A stretch of 64,000 nt of DNA from Sarcocystis neurona. Lineage: Eukaryota; Apicomplexa; Conoidasida; Eucoccidiorida; Sarcocystidae. Positions 59,307 through 64,000 of this stretch are shown here, in pieces. The DNA is taken from NCBI GenBank assembly GCA_000727475.1, contig KL647305.1, forward strand, positions 1,786,030-1,850,029, given 5' to 3'. The position numbers and the translations under genes were made by a program. Position 1 is the stretch's first letter. Each line of letters starts with the position of its first letter. Under the pieces are notes generated by a model. That model was not told where the DNA came from, searched no databases, and saw nothing but the letters and a program-made list of their open reading frames with translations.

Positions 59307-62300
59307 TCTATGCGTATGTAGAGTCACGGCGAGAACACGTACATACACATTTCCGTCTATCTTAGATGCGTGCTGGAGAGAGAATCGGAAGAAATGTATT
59401 AGTCTTCTACTCCTTCGAAGTGCACTTATAATGACAATTACATGTATATATATATATATGTATACATACACAGCGAGAGATAACGGGGCACACACGTATA
59501 CATACCTACGCAGTGAGACAGGAAGAGGAAGTACGCGTATGCAGATACATGTACATACACGCGTGCGTATATATATGCACATATGTATGTGTACACAGCG
59601 GTGCTTATATGAACCTGTATTTCTTGTCGCGCTTCACCGCTGCTGTCGTTGTTAGTGTGAGGGAAGCGCACCGATGGCTCGTCCTTTTCATGAGGCGATC
59701 GAGATTCCTCTCGTAAAGTTGGTTGAGCGCATTCGCTGCAGCAGACGCCGCGAAGACCCCGGCGAAAAGGACCGCAGCCGCAGGAACGACGATTCCTGCC
59801 TGGAGCAGGAGGTCGACTGCGGTGGGCCGCGGCAGCAGCAGCGGCAGCAGCCCGTACCAGAGTGGAGGAGCAGAGGCCGCTGCGGCAGCAGCAGCAGCGT
59901 GTGCGAGGCCGGCGGTAGGCAGCAGCGCAGCAGCAGCAGTGGGGAGAGACAGCCCACACGTCGAGAAGAGCGGGGAGGCGGCGGCAGAAGCAGCAGCAGG
60001 CGCCAGGCTGCCGCCGGCAGCTGCTGCAGCCGCCGAGACGACGGCGGGGACTGCACCAGCAGACGAAGAAGATGCCGCAGCCACAGCAAGGGCAACCGCA
60101 GCGGCCGCAGCTTCTGTCGCGCTGCTGCCGAACAAAGAGAAAGGCTGCTGTAGGCCTGCTAAAGCCTGCATGCCACCGCAGTACCCGATAACTGCAGATA
60201 ATCCGACCCAGACACTCAGACGTCCTTTGGCCAGCGCCCAGTACGCTGTTACCCGTGCTGACGCGCTGCTGCTCACCAACCTCCTGCTGCTGCTGGCGCC
60301 GTCGCTGCTGGGACTGCTGCCCGTGTCCACGCTGTTCCTGCTGCAGTCGCTGGCGCTGCTGCTGTTGGTGACACTGCTGCTGTTGGTGACACTGCTGCTG
60401 TTGGTGACACTGCTGTTGCTGACACTGCTGCTATTGCTGACACTGCTGTTGTTGCTGACACTGCTGCTGTTACTGAGACTGCTGCTGTTGCTGCTGCAGC
60501 TCCTCAAGCCGGATCCGCCGTCGCTACCGCTGCCTTTGGTGCCTGTGCTATCCGGGCTGACGCTCCCGCTGCTGCTCGGACTGGTGCTGCTGCTGCTGCT
60601 GTTACTTCTGCTGAGGCTGGTGGGCAGAGCTGCAGCACCGCCACGACCCCACTGCTCGTCTTTTGTCTCCCTCCTTTGCTCAAGGGGCAGTCCCAGCAAT
60701 CGCCGCACGGCTGCACGCTGCCACCAGCCAACGCCTTTCGTAGCCGGTGCGTGTTCTTCGTCTGCTGCTGCTTGTCTTTCTTCCGCTGCTGCAGCTGCAG
60801 CTTCATCGTCGACTCCTTCCAGTGCTGCGAGCTTGCCTATAATCGCTCGCTCATTACTTCCTGCTGCTGCTCTTCTTCTTCCTCCTGTGTCCACGTCATG
60901 CCTGATTTTCACTCCTGCTGCTGCTACTCCTTCTGCCTCCGCTGCTGCTGTTATTCCTGCAGCGGATGCTGCTGCTACTCCTGTGTCTGGTGTTGCTGCT
61001 TCGCCTAACTCGGCTGCTGCAGCTCCAAAGGGGACCGCTGCACAGGATGTACGCACACCGCACGCACCGCATGCAGCGGCTGGCTGCAGCAGCCCCTTCC
61101 AGCAGCAGGCAGTTTGACGAGATGTGGGGAGCCGCCGCAGCATTGCGGTACCAGCAGGAAGCCCCGACACCCATGGGAGACACTGCTGCTCTGCAGGCAC
61201 GACAGCGCGTGCGCTGCTGCCAGACTCCCTGAACAACCCACCACGCCACTGCTGCTGCGGCGGCGGTCGCCGCCGTGAAGCCGAGGTGGGCCATGCAGAG
61301 AAACAGCATCTCTGCTGCAACATCACCTGCTGCTGTAGAGAAGAAAGACTTCTTCTCCAGGCCGACGACTGAGGAGACCCCGTAGGCCCTGCTGCAGGCC
61401 AGACGTTCGCAGACGCATGAGCAGCTCGTACGCGGAGTGCCGGCTTGGCAGAACTGCAGGACGAAAAAGAGGACGACATGGCGGCAGCACCAGGAGAAAC
61501 AAAACAACGAGCAGCCGAGAAACGCGCCGCAGAAGCTGCGGCAGCAGAACAGTCCGCGGCCGCTGAAGAATTCGCTGCAGCAGACGAGCCCGCGGCAGCA
61601 GAACACCCCGCGATAGCAGAAGGGCCCGTGGCAGCAGAAGGGCCCGTGGCAGCAGAAAGCCCCGTGGCAGCAGAAGGGCCCACGGCAGCCGACGAGCCCG
61701 CGGCAGCAGAACAAGCAGCAAGGCCCGATGCAGCAGACGCGCATGCAGCAGACGCGCGGGCAGGAGAGAGGACAGGTCTGCAGGGCTGACAAGGAGGATA
61801 TGCAAACGTGCAAGTGAGACGAAGGGCAGCCGCAGTCTTCCTGCCGGGAAATTGAACACGAGACGTGCTGCTGCTGCTGCCACGGAGAGGAGAAACAGGG
61901 ATGCATGCGGCACAATCAATCAGGACGTCCCCCGGTTCCTGATCCATCTGCTGTTTTCTCTCAACAGCAAGAGGCAACGGCTCTGGCTGCTTCTTTTTTT
62001 CTGATGCCCCGTAGCAGCTAGCCCTCGCCGCACCTCCTGCGTCGCCATCTGGTTCCTCTGCTGCTGTTGTACACGGTCGCTGCTGCTGCCGCAATAATGA
62101 AACGTCCGCCCTCAGCTGCCAAGGTAGCTGCTGCTGCTGCTGCAAACCACGTGGCTGTTGCTGGCATGTCTGCTGCTGCTGGCGTGCCTGCTGTTGCTGG
62201 GCCGGCACTGGCGCCCACAGCGCAGCTGGCTGTCTGTGTGCCGCTTGCTCCTGCTGCGCTGATTCAACCGCTAGCCGCCACTCGCTGCCGCAAACCAAGA

Positions 62301-62808
62301 CGACAAACCTTTCCCCGTGTGTCCCCTTGCTCCGCAGCGTTCTGGTCTTCGCAAATGCTGCAGCAGCACGCGCTGCGCCTCGCCACCAGACTTTGTCTAA
62401 CGTAGCTGCTGCTGGTGTTAACTGCGCTGCTGCTTCTCTTACGTTTGTCCAGCTGCTGCTCAAATCTAATACTAACACGCCACCAGACCCTGCTGCTGGG
62501 GCGTGTGCTCTTCCTGCTGTTCCTCTCGACATTGCTGCTGTTGATACGCCTGCGTGCGCCGCTCCAGCTGAAGCTGTCGCTCCTGACGCTGCTGCCGCCG
62601 TTGCTGCTGCCAGAGGCGAAGGAAAAAGTGGGCGCTGGGGAGCGCCGCGCCAGCCAAGAGAAAATTGTTCAAGCCTTGGCGGGGCATCCCGACCTCTGCC
62701 GCTGCTGCTGCTGCCGCTCGTGGTAGCGCCTCTGCTGCTGTAACAAGTGGTGCTGCTATTGCTGGCGCTGGGAGGCAGCAGCCGCCGCAGGGTGAAGCCA
62801 GCAGCCAT
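54678..62808 (-). CDS. COX10: Protoheme IX farnesyltransferase (haem O synthase, COX10), 4 exons, giant extensions
   Basis: COX10 is a UbiA-type prenyltransferase of the mitochondrial inner membrane that farnesylates haem B to haem O for cytochrome c oxidase. Exons: 59672-62808, 58121-58361, 57031-57237 and 54678-56492, all GT/AG and in phase, giving 1,799 residues. The ATG at 62808 gives a basic, Ser-rich leader (MAAGFTLRRLLPPSASNS) suited to mitochondrial import; an upstream ATG at 62922 lacks this. Core landmarks: AKGRLSVWVGLSAVIGY (about 858-874); NQLYERNLDRLMKRTSHRP (1029-1047); RGFISP; YTPLK (1096-1100); VGAVPLLIGWTAA; LQYLWQFPHFYTLCW (1140-1154); RRDYKNAGY (1157-1165); LPANLFI and HSLWH (1240-1244). 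Residues 1 to about 850 (Ala, Ser/Asn, Gln-rich), an Ala insert at about 885-985 and about 540 residues after the last helix (Gln-rich) are absent from ordinary COX10. Splicing at CATCG|GTGCGC restores the family's KRT-x-x-RP motif exactly. Confidence 0.93.
60359..60490 (-). repeat. Ser/Asn-coding minisatellite in COX10
   Basis: Units of 18-24 bp built from CAGCAGCAGTGTCACCAA are read on the minus strand as SNSSSVSN and TNSSSV repeats. Period is in frame. It lies just before the catalytic core. Confidence 0.8.
61598..61700 (-). repeat. 18-bp minisatellite in COX10 N-extension
   Basis: At least five copies of a GCAGCAGAAGGGCCCGTG-like unit are read in the COX10 frame as (SAATGP)n. All three minus frames stay open across it. 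Confidence 0.8.
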
Positions 62809-64000
62809 ATCAAACTGCCGTCCTATTTGAAGCTGCAGAAAATCTCGAGTGCTTTCACCCGTGTATCCGTACGCACGTACGCATGCAAGGAAACACACGT
62901 GCGAGGGGGCCCGCCTATACACCTGCCCACAGTGCCGGAGGTCACGTCATTGTGTTCAAAAGAGAAATGCACAAGACAAGGAGAGACAGAGGCACATACA
63001 TAGATCTGAACATCAAGCAAAATATAGATACAAAGCTACATAGTCATATGTGTGTACACATACATGTGTACGTATGGTTCTACGTACGGCGGGAGAGCAC
63101 GTCTGCGATGAGATAGCTGCGTAGAAATAGTTGAGTCAGGCGTACGTCAGAGTGTAGTGTGTATGTGTGTGCCTACTAACAATAGACGATATCTTAAAGA
63201 CACACGCACGCGCACACACCAATCTATCTTTCAAGGCCATCCCGTCGTACACATATATACAGTGTGTCAGGTAAAAATATGCATACACATATATATATAC
63301 ATAACGAGGGAAACGGCTGCTGGGCAACATGAATGTCCGTGAGAAACGGGAAATGCACAAGAAAGATGCCGTGTGCTACCGCGTTAAACACGTATGTATA
63401 GGGGATATACTGCTATACAACGTGACACATGTGTATACACACAGTAAATGATGAACATTTTGTCGGGCAGCACACACACACACACCCAGCGTGTACGTGT
63501 GTAGACCCTGCAGAGACGGAGCGCGGAAGAAAACAACGGAGAGGTCGAAAACAGGTGTTCACCCGTACGTCTCTCGCAGCAGAGCAGCAGTCTCGCCGCC
63601 CGTTCTATTGCGCATACAGCTCAAACTTCGTAATATGTATACATATATGTATATATATATAAATATATGTATCCAGGTTCCCATGTGTGCTTACACTGAG
63701 AGGCCCACATATTACACGTTACATGGGACAGAGCAAGTAAGTAAACGACCAAGAGAAACAGGGGCGTACACATCCATATGTATATACATATATATGCATT
63801 TACAGGTAGGTCTAAAGGCAGGACTCTTCGCAGTTAAATTGCCAAAAAACGAGCTATATGTAAAACCCCGTATGGCTTCAAATATACTCATGCATGCAAT
63901 ATATATGCAACGTATTCATGTTTGGAGCACTAGAAAATACAAGCGCGCACATTAGATACATTCACACTGCAATAGGTACGCACACAAGGGGAATCGTACA
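62809..64000. other. 5' flank of COX10; microsatellite spacer
   Basis: Upstream of COX10 there is mixed sequence and ACATATAT/GTGTAT microsatellites. No further gene was recognised up to the window end. An open frame at 63491-63955 is composed mostly of repeat-like codons. Confidence 0.5.

Noticed and set aside
59723..61117. 464-codon plus-strand Ala/Leu-rich frame opposite COX10 exon 1
   Set aside because: Shadow of the repeat on the strand opposite COX10; it has no domain, and the minus strand carries the UbiA-type motifs.

Overview
The window looks like nuclear DNA of a coccidian apicomplexan, most likely an Eimeria species. The genes are eukaryotic and intron-rich. Conserved housekeeping genes carry very long Ala, Gln, Ser or Gly tracts written by in-frame CAG/CTG trinucleotides, and introns and spacers are packed with TATATGTATA, GT and CTG microsatellites. 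Repeat-rich stretches (about 1-14.5 kb, 17.9-34 kb, 44-64 kb) alternate with repeat-poor stretches (about 14.7-17.9 kb and 34-44 kb), as described for Eimeria chromosomes. The species cannot be named from the sequence alone. There is no prokaryotic operon, CRISPR array or insertion sequence.

Layout. (1) 123-12908, plus strand: the 3' part of EMC1, the large subunit of the ER membrane protein complex, in nine phase-consistent exons. One intron holds a 579-base assembly gap. (2) 19-24 kb, mostly minus strand: an unidentified multi-exon gene ending at 19169, plus a 15-bp coding-type minisatellite and a 92-bp tandem duplication whose coding strand is unclear. (3) 26.6-34 kb, minus strand: a large unidentified, mainly alpha-helical protein in at least six exons. 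(4) 36.5-38 kb, plus: an unidentified multi-exon gene. (5) 38.1-40.7 kb, plus: a compact 11-exon gene for a secreted protein with a LamG/pentraxin-like lectin domain followed by a Cys-rich module. (6) 42.0-43.3 kb, plus: an unidentified small gene with a signal peptide and a hydrophobic C-terminus. (7) 45264-51965, plus: a single-exon 2,233-residue RNA (cytosine-5) methyltransferase of the NOL1/NOP2/Sun class, with its core split by huge low-complexity inserts. (8) 62808-54678, minus: COX10 (protoheme IX farnesyltransferase, haem O synthase) in four exons, 1,799 residues, with giant N- and C-terminal extensions.

The genes do not form a pathway. They are independent housekeeping functions (membrane-protein insertion in the ER, RNA modification, mitochondrial haem A synthesis) plus one or two secreted products. 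The repeat-rich genes have long microsatellite introns and bloated proteins. The repeat-poor 34-44 kb block carries compact genes with short introns and no homopolymer tracts. Exon models for EMC1, COX10 and the LamG gene rest on homology plus matching splice phases. The other models are partial and are marked as such.
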